NCBI GenBank assembly: GCA_900542395.1 | Contig: UQNM01000005.1 | Span: 1-52,828 of the forward strand | Source of the DNA: an uncultured Eubacteriales bacterium | Lineage (GTDB): Bacteria > Bacillota > Clostridia > Christensenellales > Aristaeellaceae | Length of the DNA stretch: 52,828 nt | Direction: 5' to 3' | In this document: piece by piece, positions 52,141 through 52,828 of the stretch | Position numbering within the stretch: position 1 is the stretch's first letter | Layout: each line of letters starts with the position of its first letter | The notes under the pieces: generated by a model | What the model saw: only the letters and a program-made list of their open reading frames with translations | What the model was told of the DNA's origin: nothing | The model's database searches: none | Position numbers and translations under genes: made by a program

Positions 52141-52160
52141 TCGCGTTAATGGTCTATACT
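52132..52160 (+). promoter_or_regulatory. Promoter of the exported-protein gene
   Basis: TTGCAC at 52132-52137 and TATACT at 52155-52160, 17-base spacer, directly behind the repeats that may bind the LytTR regulator. Confidence 0.7.
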
Positions 52161-52211
52161 GGGCACAACCTAAAAAATGATCGAAAGATCGACGAAAGGA
52201 TGGTTTTTCCC

Positions 52212-52739
52212 ATGAAAAAGATGATTGCGATGCTGCTGGCCGTGCTGACCCTGTGCTTTGGCGCCGCCGCGATGGCCGAGAGTGTTCCCGAGGCGGACGC
52301 CGCCGCCGAGCAGGCCGCGCTGGCTGACCTGACCGCCGAAGGCCAGTTGATCGAGGGCGAGAGCTTCCAGTTCTATATCCCGGCCGACTGGGAGTCGATC
52401 GAGCTGGGTGACGAGGAGATCGCCGAGGGCTATGTCTTTGCCGCCGCTTCCGCCGACGGTGAGAACGGCCTGGTCATCACCTATGCCGCGATGGATGCGG
52501 CGATGACCGCCGAAGAGGCGCAGCCGGGTCTGGCCGAGGTCTATCCGACCGCGACCGTGCAGGATCTCAACGGCACTTCCGTCGTCGCGTTCCACGACGC
52601 GGAGGAGGATGTGCTGGGCGTCGTCGTGATGGATACCGTCGATGCGGGCTACTACATCTTCATGTTCACCCCGGCTTCCGACGAGGCGTTCCTGCCGGTG
52701 GCTGACGCGATTGCCGCTTCCTTCACCGCGGCTCAGTAA
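52212..52739 (+). CDS. Small exported protein of unknown function
   Basis: This 175-residue protein begins with a signal peptide (MKKMIAMLLAVLTLCFGAAAMAES, cleavage near AMA-E). ATG at 52212 is 8 bases after AAAGGATGG; a longer frame from TTG/ATG upstream would hide the signal. The mature part is acidic with an Ala/Glu-rich start, then a compact alpha/beta domain: SFQFYIPADWESIELGDEE, LVITYAAMD and YYIFMFTPASDEAFLPVADAIAASF. This pattern resembles PsbP-like/DUF1795 small domains, but I do not claim the family. Its promoter carries repeats shared with the divergent LytTR system, so it is a likely output of that system. Confidence 0.75.
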   Translation: MKKMIAMLLAVLTLCFGAAAMAESVPEADAAAEQAALADLTAEGQLIEGESFQFYIPADWESIELGDEEIAEGYVFAAASADGENGLVITYAAMDAAMTAEEAQPGLAEVYPTATVQDLNGTSVVAFHDAEEDVLGVVVMDTVDAGYYIFMFTPASDEAFLPVADAIAASFTAAQ

Positions 52740-52828
52740 AAGAGCATCGGGTAAGCGATAAGCGTAATTTCTTAACAGTAAATGAGCAAATCCGAAATTT
52801 TGCACAAATTCCAATAACGGGCGCGCGA

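Overview
The window is a GC-rich, gene-dense bacterial chromosome segment that most resembles a Clostridia genome of gut type (a Christensenellales-like lineage is my guess, not proven). Supporting signs are a T-box riboswitch, near-consensus sigma-A promoters with 17-bp spacers, spore maturation genes spmA and spmB, LytTR two-component regulation, the aspS2-gatCAB route to Asn-tRNA, and strong AGGAGG-type ribosome sites. I see no rRNA, tRNA, CRISPR array, phage or transposase gene. The only repeat-type features are small palindromic elements without genes.

Layout: 146-5847 is a complete oligopeptide/dipeptide ABC importer (binding protein, two permeases, two ATPases). 5854-12568 holds a second importer: a DUF3798 lipoprotein flanked by two copies of one palindromic element in opposite orientation, then a double-ATPase subunit and two permeases, the first with a large extracytoplasmic insertion. 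A convergent YbjN-like gene follows (12644-13117, minus).

13278-18178 is a promoter, T-box leader, aspS and gatC-gatA-gatB. The T-box specifier appears to be AAC (Asn), which fits AspRS plus GatCAB making Asn-tRNA(Asn). Then come gdhA (18386), a secreted FMN/FAD reductase (19976), dapF with a small alarmone hydrolase (21816-23285), purA with a possible 26-residue peptide behind it, and carA-carB (24988-29292).

29547-31384 is an ECF-type sigma factor with a one-pass membrane partner; 46733-49293 is a second, related pair. Between them are spmA-spmB, a CARDB-rich surface protein, a DUF2461 protein, uppP, a Dabb-domain protein, a metal/siderophore/corrinoid-type importer with a tandem cupin protein, a Cys-rich Crp/Fnr regulator, a TraX-like membrane protein (minus) and purL.

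The right end (49431-52739) holds a minus-strand XRE regulator and a LytTR response regulator/histidine kinase pair. These are divergent from a small exported protein whose promoter carries repeats that could be the regulator's own binding site. Bases 1-145 contain only the leader of the first gene, with no promoter I would defend, and 52740-52828 shows nothing recognisable.
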